The translations under genes were made by a program, and so were the position numbers. DNA of 35,540 nt from Prevotellamassilia timonensis (GTDB lineage Bacteria > Bacteroidota > Bacteroidia > Bacteroidales > Bacteroidaceae). The notes under the pieces were generated by a model, which ran no database searches, was not told where the DNA came from, and worked only from the letters and a program-made list of their open reading frames with translations. Positions 1 through 7,270 of this stretch are shown in pieces; the first letter of the stretch is position 1; the number at the start of each line of letters is the position of its first letter. The stretch is taken from NCBI RefSeq assembly GCF_021531665.1, contig NZ_JADYUH010000022.1, positions 1-35,540 on the forward strand. Reading direction: 5' to 3'.

Positions 1-78
1 AAAGACCCCCATGTGCGGTGCATCAGCGCCGCAACAAAGCCCTTCCCTTTAGGGAGGGGTTGGGGTAGGCCCCCTCCC

Positions 79-238
79 TTCCTCTCTTCGTCCCTTTGCC
101 TCTTAGTCTCTTTGTCTCTTTGTCCCTTTGTCTCTTTGTCTTTTAGTCTCTTAGTCTTTTTGACTCTTAGTCTCTTCCTCTCTTCCTCTCTTTGTCCCTT
201 TGTCTCTTTGTCTTTTTGACTCTTTGTCCCTTCTTCTT
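79..238. repeat. Degenerate 8-bp tandem repeat, unit near TCTCTTTG
   Basis: About twenty consecutive octamers of the form TCTCTTTG, TCCCTTTG, TCTTTTAG, TCTTTTTG or ACTCTTAG run head to tail with exact period 8 from about base 79 to 238. One strand is almost purely pyrimidine. Variants are interspersed rather than clustered. A 68-codon open frame crosses it (13-219), but its Leu/Ser/Phe-rich product simply follows the repeat, so I do not call a gene. Bases 12-78 before it hold GC-rich short inverted segments (CCCTTTAGGG) and no gene. Bases 239-386 show nothing I can name. Confidence 0.85.
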
Positions 239-386
239 GTTTCTATGATGTTTTTACTCTATTTTTGCAACTGGTTAGAATGCGTACACGCATTTTGACG
301 GAATCGGTGGCGGACACGCATTCGTTCGTTTCCGGTTGCCACCTGAGAGAAATCCCATTGACTTCGGACTTTAGACAAGCCAATGA

Positions 387-908
387 ATGGTTGCACATCC
401 TCTGATTGTATTTGTAGTAGCTACTGCAAACAACATTAACCTGCTTCCACCAGAATTGTTGCGAAAGGGACGTTTCGATGAAATTTTCTTTGTAGACCTT
501 CCAACTCAAAAAGAACGAGAAAACATTTTCTCCATCCATCTGAAAAAGAAAGGACAGGATCCCTCTCAATACCCAATTGAAATGTTTGGGAAGAAGTCCG
601 AAGGTTATAATGGTGCTGAAATAGAGGAATGTATAAAGGAGGCCATGTTTGCAGCCTATGTTGAAACTCCTGACAATCCTAAATTATTGAGTAAACATTT
701 GATGGATGCTCTAACAATCGTTCCTTTATCAAAGACGATGAGTGAGCAAATTACAGCACTTAGAAATTGGGCAGTAACTAGAGCAAAGAATGCTTCATCT
801 ATTGTAAAGGAAGAACAACAAAAGGAGATGCCAGTTCTTCTGACCCGTCCCGAATTGGAACTTGAAAGGTCTTTTGATTTGAACATTTCTAAAGATAATG
901 ATAAATAA
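387..908 (+). pseudogene. 5'-truncated AAA+ ATPase (C-terminal part, Ycf46/FtsH-like AAA)
   Basis: The 173-residue frame begins inside an AAA+ module. Residues 8-16 (IVFVVATAN) form the strand and sensor-1 Asn region, followed by [19 protein letters not shown], which carries the arginine-finger GRFD motif, then the helical lid with a YNGAEIEECIKEA segment near residues 73-85. The Walker A and Walker B parts that should precede sensor 1 are absent. The upstream bases (241-386) show no matching coding sequence in the other two frames that I could find. The product could not hydrolyse ATP alone, so it is called a remnant. The best match by eye is the Ycf46-like AAA group, but the family assignment is approximate. 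It ends 12 bases before the 5S-like RNA, so a transcript from here would run into that RNA. Confidence 0.75.
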
Positions 909-920
909 TGAGAACAAATT

Positions 921-1024
921 AGGTGTTTATAATAGCGTTGTCCCACCTCTAACCATCCCGAACAGAGAAGTGAAAGACGCTTATGCCGATGGTACTGCAT
1001 ATGTGGGAGAGTAGGTAAATGCCA
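921..1024 (+). rRNA. rrf-like: Orphan, divergent 5S rRNA-like gene
   Basis: The core is unmistakably 5S: CCACCTCT, then CCATCCCGAACAGAGAAGTG, then GCCGATGGTACTGC, then GTGGGAGAGTAGG, in the right order and spacing. Outer sequences differ from the usual Bacteroidetes 5S but still pair. Helix I: 922-929 (GGTGTTTA) pairs with 1016-1023 (TAAATGCC), 8 pairs including two G-U. Helix II: ATAGCGT near 930-938 pairs with ACGCTTAT near 977-984 with a single bulge, as in 5S. Helix III: CACCTCT with AGAGAAGTG. Length is about 103 nt, slightly short for 5S (usually 108-120). No 16S, 23S or tRNA genes are nearby; it follows an AAA+ remnant instead of a 23S gene. Paired changes argue against simple decay. 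Whether it enters ribosomes or is a 5S mimic is unknown. Bases 1025-1314 up to the next gene contain nothing I recognise. Confidence 0.8.
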
Positions 1025-1314
1025 GCCCGGAAGCAAACAGGGATGATAACGTGTGATGCATAAATTAATTCAAAACAGGCATTATGAATAATATTTATGT
1101 TATTCTAGTAAATGGTGACTTGTAGTTGAATCAGTCCGAAAACAAAGGGGCTGATTTGAAAAAGTCATCTCCTTTTTGGGATTCGTTTTAGACTCAGCTT
1201 GGGAAGCGTTTCGCAGACCTTGTGTGGCTGCTTGCCTTAATGGGGCTAATAATGTTTCTGTAATAAGGACCTCCTGAGCATGAGGGTAAAAGGCTCTTTT
1301 AAATAAAGAATTAT

Positions 1315-2979
1315 ATGACCGAACTCGAATTACAACAATACCTGCTCCGCGAGTTTCCACAGGAGAATACTCGGTGTGAGTGGAAGGAATTTAAGAACTT
1401 GAAGAACTCGTTCTGTGGGGACGAAAAGGATGATGTGATTTCCTACGTGTCGGCTATCGCCAACATGGAGGGAGGCTTTCTTGTGGTGGGTGTGCATGAC
1501 AAGACACTGGAGATTGTCGGTACGGACACCTATAACTACGACCGCCAGAAAGCAATACTCCGATTGACGGAACGTTGCACGAACCTGTCGAGTGAGGGGC
1601 TGGACATCGAGGAGTATGTCACAGATGACACCCAAAAGGTGGTGTGGGTGATTCATATCCCTAAACATCTGCCCAAGCGTCCTGTCTATGCACACGATAA
1701 GGCATGGCAACGGATAGAGGACTCTTTAGTAGAGCTGACACAGGAACGATTGAATGCCATTTTGGATGAACCTTTGTTCACTGATACCGACTGGTCGGCC
1801 GTAATCGTACCCAATGCCACAATTGATGATTTGGATGAGGTGGCCATTGCCAAGGCAAAGGTGATGTTCAAGAAGGTACACAGTCGTATTCCTGCAGCAG
1901 AGGTAAATGCGTGGTCGGTAGAGGAGTTCCTAAGTAATGCCGGAGTAATGATTGACGGAGGAATAACTCGCGCCGCTATCATTCTGCTGGGTAAGCCTGT
2001 TTCTGTGTTCAAACTCCGTCCTGCCGTAGTGAGAGTTACTTGGTCACTACGTGATGAACACGAAGATGTGGTTGACTATGAGCATTTCACAGCACCATTC
2101 ATCTTGACGGTTGATCAGATACTTGCCAAAGTGCATAACCTGACGATGCGAGAGATGCCTGGCGGCACAATGTTCCCTGATGTAATGCAGCAATACGATG
2201 ACTATTCCATGCGCGAAGTTCTTCATAACTGTATCGCCCATCAAGATTATACCTTGCAAGAAAGAATCAATTTGGTAGAGAATCCTGGATTCCTATATTA
2301 TGCCAATGGTGGCAGCTTTATTCCTGGCTCCCTGCAAAAGGCATTGGCTACACATGGGCCACAGCGTCACTACCGCAATGAGTGTCTTTGTAATGCGATG
2401 GTGAACTTCAATATGATTGACATCGTTGGTCGAGGTATCCGCAAGATATTCAATGAGCAGTGGAAACGCCACTTCCCCATGCCTGACTACGAGATTGATG
2501 CTGCCAATAAAGAGGTGGCAGTCCGTTTATATGGCAATGCTATCAATGAGAAGTACACTACACTCTTGAAAGAGAAGAAGGATCTGACTTTGGAGGATTG
2601 TATATTATTGGATGCCGTTCAGAAAGGACATCGAATCAATGAAACTGATGCCAACAATTTGCTTAGTAGAGGATTAGTTGAAGGTGAATACCCAGACCTT
2701 ACTATATCGTTGAGCATTGCAAGGCAAACAAAACAAGTTCCGGAGTATACAAGATTGAAAGGGCTTGAAAAGGACAAATTGAAGCAAATGGTTATACAAT
2801 TCCTGCAAAACTCTGGAAGCGAAGGAGCACGTCGTGAATTTATATATAAATATCTCAAAGATGTGTTACCTTCCAATAAAACAGAAGAGCAGCAATTGCG
2901 TATCGTTGGGAGATTGTTGGTAGAAATGAACGAAGAAGGGTTAATTGGAAAGGAAGGACTTAGATGGCTTGTAAGATGA
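1315..2979 (+). CDS. Schlafen/AlbA_2-domain, RecG-like putative ATP-binding DNA-binding protein
   Basis: 554 residues. The N-terminal part matches the AlbA_2 (Schlafen AlbA) family: CEWKEFK at residues 21-27 and ISYVSAIANMEGGFLVVGVH at 42-61. Residues 296-395 resemble the GHKL-type HATPase domain found in the so-called RecG-like proteins of this family: MREVLHNCIAHQDY at 299-312 in place of the usual REALvNAvvHRDY, a glycine loop NGGSFIPG at 331-338, and an RNE...VGRGIRKI segment at 354-377. The last 110 residues look like a winged-helix region. Such proteins are common in accessory islands of Bacteroidales; their role is not settled (transcription control or defence). The ATG at 1315 follows A-rich sequence typical of Bacteroidetes starts. 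The stop codon TGA overlaps another ATG (ATGA, 2976-2979), opening a second frame through a short repeat. The sequence is more A+T rich than the division genes. Confidence 0.8.
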   Translation: MTELELQQYLLREFPQENTRCEWKEFKNLKNSFCGDEKDDVISYVSAIANMEGGFLVVGVHDKTLEIVGTDTYNYDRQKAILRLTERCTNLSSEGLDIEEYVTDDTQKVVWVIHIPKHLPKRPVYAHDKAWQRIEDSLVELTQERLNAILDEPLFTDTDWSAVIVPNATIDDLDEVAIAKAKVMFKKVHSRIPAAEVNAWSVEEFLSNAGVMIDGGITRAAIILLGKPVSVFKLRPAVVRVTWSLRDEHEDVVDYEHFTAPFILTVDQILAKVHNLTMREMPGGTMFPDVMQQYDDYSMREVLHNCIAHQDYTLQERINLVENPGFLYYANGGSFIPGSLQKALATHGPQRHYRNECLCNAMVNFNMIDIVGRGIRKIFNEQWKRHFPMPDYEIDAANKEVAVRLYGNAINEKYTTLLKEKKDLTLEDCILLDAVQKGHRINETDANNLLSRGLVEGEYPDLTISLSIARQTKQVPEYTRLKGLEKDKLKQMVIQFLQNSGSEGARREFIYKYLKDVLPSNKTEEQQLRIVGRLLVEMNEEGLIGKEGLRWLVR

Positions 2980-3107
2980 TGCGATCCGACCAAATTCGCC
3001 TGATCCAACCGTCAATCCGACCGTTTTGGCATCATCCGACCGAAATCCGACCGAAATCCGACCGTTTTAATGGCATTCATCAGTTCATCCGACCAAAAAT
3101 AGTTTAA
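2976..3107 (+). CDS. Possible small overlapping frame (43 codons), coupled to or frameshift tail of the AlbA_2 gene
   Basis: The ATG shares bases with the TGA stop of the preceding gene (ATGA) and opens a 43-codon frame ending at TAA 3105-3107. It is translated mostly from the CCGACC repeat, giving an Arg/Pro/Ser-rich peptide with repeated EIRPKSDR-like words and no recognisable domain. It could be a translationally coupled small protein or a C-terminal extension reached by a -1 shift. It may equally be only a by-product of the repeat. No separate ribosome site is visible. Confidence 0.25.
   Translation: MMRSDQIRLIQPSIRPFWHHPTEIRPKSDRFNGIHQFIRPKIV
2983..3096. repeat. Interspersed ATCCGACC octamer repeat
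   Basis: The word ATCCGACC (once ATCCAACC) occurs seven times in about 115 bases after the AlbA_2 gene, several copies spaced as ATCCGACCGAA units in direct tandem near 3034-3065. The unit is not a multiple of three, so copy-number change would alter which frame runs through it. It lies just upstream of the XRE regulator gene and might be an operator, but no evidence decides that. Confidence 0.75.
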
Positions 3108-3131
3108 ATAATGAGATAAAACAATTGAATT

Positions 3132-3419
3132 ATGATATTTGGAAAGAAAATAAAAGAGCTCAGAGAAGAGCGAGGATTGCTGCAACGACAATTGTCTGCG
3201 GCATTAGAGATTGATACACCTATGTATAGTAAAATAGAACGTGGGGAAAGAAAAGCAAAACGTAGTCAGATTCCTATCATGGCCAAACTTTTCAATGTGG
3301 AAGAAAAGGAACTGCTCACCATCTGGTTAGCAGACAAGGTGCTTGACACAGTAGAAGATGCAAGTGAAGTGAAGAATGATGCTATCGCCTACGTTCAGAA
3401 CGAGATCAAGGAAGGATAA
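3132..3419 (+). CDS. XRE-family helix-turn-helix regulator
   Basis: 95 residues. Residues 5-62 form a Cro/CI-type HTH: FGKKIKELREERGLLQRQLS, a recognition-helix region around DTPMYSKIERGERK, and a third helical part with IPIMAKLFNVEEKELL. This is the usual form of small HTH regulators that sit beside restriction or defence genes in Bacteroidetes. It lies 80 bases before the Mrr-STAND gene on the same strand, with no terminator between, so the two probably share a transcript. It likely represses its own promoter, where the CCGACC repeats lie, but that is inference. The C-terminal 30 residues are acidic and without a named domain. Confidence 0.85.
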   Translation: MIFGKKIKELREERGLLQRQLSAALEIDTPMYSKIERGERKAKRSQIPIMAKLFNVEEKELLTIWLADKVLDTVEDASEVKNDAIAYVQNEIKEG

Positions 3420-3499
3420 TGTCGGAGACAAAACTCACTGATTGTCTGAAAAATGAAGATAGCGGATAAGCCGATATTATTTGTTGAGTAGAAGAGTTT

Positions 3500-5749
3500 A
3501 TGTTAGATTACGACTTCAAAATATTACAGCCCAGTGAATTTGAATGTTTTTCACGAGATTTATTACAAGCTCGTGAAGATATTTTTATAGAGAGTTTTGC
3601 TGACGGGCGGGACAAAGGCATTGACTTGCGCTTTGCCTATAGCAAGGACAAAACCTGTATTGTGCAATGTAAACGCTATAAGGAGTGGAAGGAACTGAAA
3701 GGAAAACTGAAGGAAGAAGTTGAGAAGGTTAAACGATTATCCCCCCAACGATATATACTAACGACATCTGTAGATTTGACGGTGAAGCAGAAGGATGAGG
3801 TGCTTGCCATGTTTAATCCATTTATTTTGAGTGGTATGGATGTTCTTGGCAAAAAGGATTTGAATAATCTGTTAGAGAAGAATCCTGAGATAGAGAAGAA
3901 CTATCACAAACTGTGGCTGGCAAGTACAAACGTACTGAACACGATTATTAACAGGGCCACGCTGAATTGGTCATCGTTTGAATTGGAAAAAATAGAAAAA
4001 GACATTAGACTTTATGTTGAAAATGAGAGCCTGAACAAGGCACTTGACGTGTTAAAAGAAAACCATTATGTGGTTATTTCTGGTATTCCAGGTATAGGAA
4101 AAACGACACTTGCAAGAATGCTCGTTTATACGATGCTGGCACGGGGATATGAGGAGTTTGTGTATGTTGATGACATGGATACTGCTGCCAAGATGTTCAG
4201 TAAGGAGAAACGACAGATCTTCTTCTTTGATGATTTCTTGGGAGCCAATTCTTTCGTTCAGCAGTCTGTCAGTTTTGAGAACAAACTCATTACGTTTATA
4301 GATAAAGTCAGGAACAGTAAACACACGTTGTTTATCCTATCAACCCGCGAGTATGTATTGTCGGAAGCCATGGCACATTATGAAAAGTTGTCGATGAGCA
4401 ATATCGACATTGCAAAATGTACAATAGAACTAGAATACTACACGAAGACCATCAGAGCCAAAATATTGTATAACCATTTGGCAGAAGCGAATATACCGCC
4501 AGAATACATAAATGTGTTTATAGATAAGCGAGGGTATATGACCATCATCAACCATCAGAATTTCAATCCACGAGTCATAGAATCGATTATCAAGGAGCAG
4601 ATATGGGAAACCATAGATTCCAATGATTTTGCAAACAAGGTAAAGGAATTCTTTGATAACCCGATTAGCGTATGGCAGTTTGCTTTTGAGAAACTGGATG
4701 TTGAGACGAGATATACTCTGCTTGTGCTTGGAACGATGGGAGGCCACGTAAGATTGGATGACTTTCAGGAGGGATATAGGCAGTTCTGTATATTAACCAG
4801 TCAGGAAGTTGGGCTGAAATATGATGATGTCAAGTGGAGGCAGTCGCTGAAAGTACTGATGAACTGTTTTTTGAAGATAGATAACCGCAATGGCATCAAA
4901 CTGGTGACGATGTATAACCCATCAATAGCAGACTTCATCGTGTTTTATCTTAACCAGAATACGACAACGGCATTGCAGATTATCAGAGGCGCTTGCTTTA
5001 TAGAGCAATTGTATAATGTGTTCTCTGACAATCGGGATTTTGCTGTACGGAAGAACCTTGTGTATGTTGACGAAGATTCGTTCCCAGTGATAGAAACCGC
5101 CTTTAAAAGGATATGGAATGAGCGAAGAACATGTCAGTTGAAGGATCGTATCTTTTATGATGCGGAAAGGGATGATTTCGTAGAGACACGAATATTATAT
5201 GACTTCAAAACGAAATATCCATTTTTCAGCAAGCAGTATAGCGGTTTTGCAGAGAAACTGTACAATGCGGACGAGTTGACTTGGCAAACTGTAAAACTAA
5301 AGCACAGAATCGGGCTGATGAATCTGCTGGATTGGAATCATATGTTTAGGGGAGCAGACGGGTATATTCCAACCATCATAGAGAACGAAACACTTGACAC
5401 GGATGAATGGATAGAGTTGGTGGAAACTGTAAAAGATTTGAACGTGGAGGACGAAGTTCTAAATGATTCATTTTATGATAAGCTTGATGATGATTTGAAG
5501 TCAGAAATCAGCGGTTTTTCTGATCAGGGAGAATGTGATGAAGAATTTAAGAAAGTGGAATCGCTGAAGAAACTATTGCCAGACTGGAAATGGTATGATG
5601 TTTATGGTGAGATTGATGATGCTGAGAAGCGTATTAAGGAAGAGGAAGATGAAGCTGATTATGATGATGATTACGAGCAATGGCGGTCGCAGTCTGAAAA
5701 AGAAGATGCCCAAATAGATGAAATGTTCGGGGCTTTGAGATGGAATTAA
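3500..5749 (+). CDS. Mrr-like restriction endonuclease domain fused to STAND-type (nSTAND3-like) NTPase
   Basis: 749 residues in at least three parts. Residues 1-135 match the Mrr-type PD-(D/E)XK nuclease fold: a YDFKIL...EFE..SRDLL start, G40-I41-D42 for the conserved Asp, and Q56-C57-K58 for the (E/Q)xK motif, so the catalytic residues appear intact. Residues 165-300 are a P-loop NTPase: Walker A GIPGIGKT at 195-202, Walker B IFFFDDF at 240-246, and FILSTREY at 278-285, where the Arg fits the sensor position of STAND NTPases. Residues 300-700 are helical, without a repeat family I can name. The last 40 residues are strongly acidic. A nuclease effector, STAND switch and C-terminal sensor is the layout of Avs-type anti-phage proteins, so the inferred role is sensing an intruder and then cutting DNA. 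Activity and target are unproven. The XRE gene lies 80 bases upstream. Confidence 0.8.
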   Translation: MLDYDFKILQPSEFECFSRDLLQAREDIFIESFADGRDKGIDLRFAYSKDKTCIVQCKRYKEWKELKGKLKEEVEKVKRLSPQRYILTTSVDLTVKQKDEVLAMFNPFILSGMDVLGKKDLNNLLEKNPEIEKNYHKLWLASTNVLNTIINRATLNWSSFELEKIEKDIRLYVENESLNKALDVLKENHYVVISGIPGIGKTTLARMLVYTMLARGYEEFVYVDDMDTAAKMFSKEKRQIFFFDDFLGANSFVQQSVSFENKLITFIDKVRNSKHTLFILSTREYVLSEAMAHYEKLSMSNIDIAKCTIELEYYTKTIRAKILYNHLAEANIPPEYINVFIDKRGYMTIINHQNFNPRVIESIIKEQIWETIDSNDFANKVKEFFDNPISVWQFAFEKLDVETRYTLLVLGTMGGHVRLDDFQEGYRQFCILTSQEVGLKYDDVKWRQSLKVLMNCFLKIDNRNGIKLVTMYNPSIADFIVFYLNQNTTTALQIIRGACFIEQLYNVFSDNRDFAVRKNLVYVDEDSFPVIETAFKRIWNERRTCQLKDRIFYDAERDDFVETRILYDFKTKYPFFSKQYSGFAEKLYNADELTWQTVKLKHRIGLMNLLDWNHMFRGADGYIPTIIENETLDTDEWIELVETVKDLNVEDEVLNDSFYDKLDDDLKSEISGFSDQGECDEEFKKVESLKKLLPDWKWYDVYGEIDDAEKRIKEEEDEADYDDDYEQWRSQSEKEDAQIDEMFGALRWN

Positions 5750-5805
5750 AGAACTAATGTAGACGATAATTCATCATCATGCGAACTTATTGGATGCGCA
5801 AGGGG

Positions 5806-5860
5806 GTAAAATAAACTATGTATATATTTTTATATTGTAGCCTGAAACAGTTTATTTTAC
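5806..5860. repeat. Perfect 12-bp inverted repeat, A+T-rich hairpin
   Basis: GTAAAATAAACT (5806-5817) and AGTTTATTTTAC (5849-5860) are exact reverse complements separated by 31 A+T-rich bases. It starts 56 bases after the stop of the Mrr-STAND gene, at the right-hand side of the A+T-rich island. It could be a weak terminator or a recombination/island boundary site. There is no T-tract typical of a terminator. The rest of 5861-6009 has no recognised feature. Confidence 0.6.
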
Positions 5861-6009
5861 ACTCTCCATAAGAACGATTTGCATGATCTAAACAAAGGTT
5901 AAAAACGTTAAATCTTCATCTTATTCACTCTCAGTAAAATCCTCGAAACAACTTTTCTACCATTTTAAACAAAACGAATTGGTACACAGTAAGTTGCAAA
6001 TACCGTGAA

Positions 6010-6462
6010 TGCAGCAGTTTATCCTCCATCACCCTTGGCAACTCCGTCACGAGTTTGGGAAAAAGCTGCTTCTCTTATTGCAGCAGCTTGACCTCCATCA
6101 CCATTGGCAACTCCGTCACGAGTTTGGACTATGGCTGCTTCTATGGTTGCAGCAGTTTGACCTCCATCACCATGCTCCCCTCCACACCTCCCAGCACAGG
6201 ATTTGATATATTTTATGACACTCCGTTAGAAACAGTCTATGTGGTGGACGAGGATGCCAAGACTGCCTATCAACTTCAAGCGCCTTGGAACGCATATGAG
6301 ATTGTGGTTATGCCCACCGGCATAGATGAAGTGGAGACAGACAAGACTGCACCCACCATTGTCGGCTGCTACGACCTGAATGGCAAACGAATTAACGGCA
6401 AACAAGGCGGCGCGGTCATCGTGCGCTACTCCGATGGCACTACGCGCAAGGTGCTGAAGTGA
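6010..6462 (+). pseudogene. BspA-type leucine-rich-repeat surface protein, C-terminal remnant with T9SS-like tail
   Basis: From 6010 the frame encodes BspA (LRR_5) repeats of 23 residues, CSSLTSITIGNSVTSL type; at DNA level the unit is 69 bp with starts at 6010, 6079 and 6148. A non-repeat part follows, then a C-terminal domain with the motifs GCYDLNGKRING and VRYSDGTTRKVLK, which resemble the tails of proteins exported by the type IX system in Prevotella-like bacteria. The frame is open upstream only to about 5938, and there is no signal peptide and no N-terminal repeats, so the first part of the gene is missing. An internal ATG at 6055 exists but would start inside a repeat. Such proteins are usually cell-surface adhesins of several hundred residues. 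I read this as a relic left by deletion or recombination between repeats. Confidence 0.75.
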
Positions 6463-6536
6463 CAGTACGAAAAGTGCCGGTGAAGTGACTACGCGCAAGG
6501 TGCTGAAGTGACAGTGCGAAAAGTGCCGGTGAAGTG
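6439..6536. repeat. 49-bp tandem duplication over the end of the BspA remnant
   Basis: The segment starting ACTACGCGCAAGGTGCTGAA at 6439 is repeated from 6488 with one change (AGTACGA versus AGTGCGA), period 49. A third, partial and decayed version follows (about 6526-6572) with GAAGTGACCGCG words. The first copy contains the last codons and stop of the remnant, so the duplication lies downstream of the stop and does not change its reading frame. Bases 6573-6670 show no further feature. Confidence 0.85.
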
Positions 6537-6670
6537 ACCGCGAAATGTGCTGCTGAAGTGACCGCGCGCAAGAACAGTCCGTCACACAGACCGGTGCAAT
6601 TATAGTGCTCAGCAATACACTCCGACATTCAATGGTTCATCCGTTCGAATAAAGAGAAATTCGGACACGT

Positions 6671-6726
6671 ACACAATGAGGGCGGTGTGTCAAAACATAG
6701 ATTTTGACACACCGCTCTCATTGTGT
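6671..6726. terminator. Strong two-way hairpin between convergent genes
   Basis: A 25-base arm at 6671-6695 pairs with 6702-6726 around a 6-base loop, with only one G-T wobble. The arms end in CAAAA and TTTTG, so each direction ends a stem beside a short T run. It lies between the plus-strand BspA remnant and the 3' end of the minus-strand yqeY gene (6780), where it can terminate transcription from both sides. Confidence 0.8.
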
Positions 6727-6779
6727 AAGGACAATTTTCTCAAACGGTTTCGCACGTTTTCAGACGACAGTGCACGTCG

Positions 6780-7229
6780 TCAAGCGAGCAACGTCTTGAC
6801 GAGGGAAGAGATGGCTTTTCCATCGGCGCGCCCGGCGAGTTTCTTGCTGGCAACGCACATGACCTTACCCATGTCTTTCGGAGAGGAGGCTCCGACCTCG
6901 GCAATGATGGCTTTCACCTCGGCTTCGAGTTCTTCCGGCGTGAGCGCTTTGGGAAGATATTCTTCAATGACCAGTGCCTGTGCCAGTTCCTCTTCTGCCA
7001 AATCCGGACGGTTCTGCTGCTGATAGAGCGCAGCCGTGTCACGTCCCTGCTTGGAGAGTTTGGAAAGAATCTTCAAGGCAGCCTCATCGGTGAGTGTGTC
7101 GTTGGCACCGGCAGCCGTTTTGGCTTCAATGAAGAACTTCTTGACGTTTCTCAGTGCTTCCAGTCTGACTTTATCTTTTGCTTTCATGGCAGCAATGATG
7201 TCCTTGCTGACTTTTTCAAACAAATCCAT
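6780..7229 (-). CDS. yqeY: GatB/YqeY domain protein
   Basis: 149 residues, the usual length for stand-alone YqeY proteins. It begins MDLFEKVSKDIIAAMKAKDK and contains the helical N-domain with RLEALRNVKKFF at 22-33, a central QGRDTAALYQQQNRPDLAEEE-type region, and a C-terminal domain with SSPKDMGKVM around residue 115, all typical of the family. The C-terminal domain is shared with the GatB subunit of Glu-tRNA(Gln) amidotransferase, and a tRNA-related role is suspected but not shown. The gene is 41 bases after ftsZ on the same strand, so it probably closes the division transcript. The large hairpin at 6671-6726 follows. Confidence 0.92.
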   Translation of the reverse strand: MDLFEKVSKDIIAAMKAKDKVRLEALRNVKKFFIEAKTAAGANDTLTDEAALKILSKLSKQGRDTAALYQQQNRPDLAEEELAQALVIEEYLPKALTPEELEAEVKAIIAEVGASSPKDMGKVMCVASKKLAGRADGKAISSLVKTLLA

Positions 7230-7270
7230 GGTGTATATATAATATGGTATGGTTCAACAAATGCCACGCA

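Noticed and set aside
13-219. 68-codon open frame through the octamer repeat
   Set aside because: The Leu/Ser/Phe-rich product follows the repeat, and there is no domain or ribosome site.
1100-1360. 86-codon minus-strand frame before and over the AlbA_2 start
   Set aside because: It has a plausible-looking peptide, but it overlaps the start of a well-supported gene and I recognise no family.
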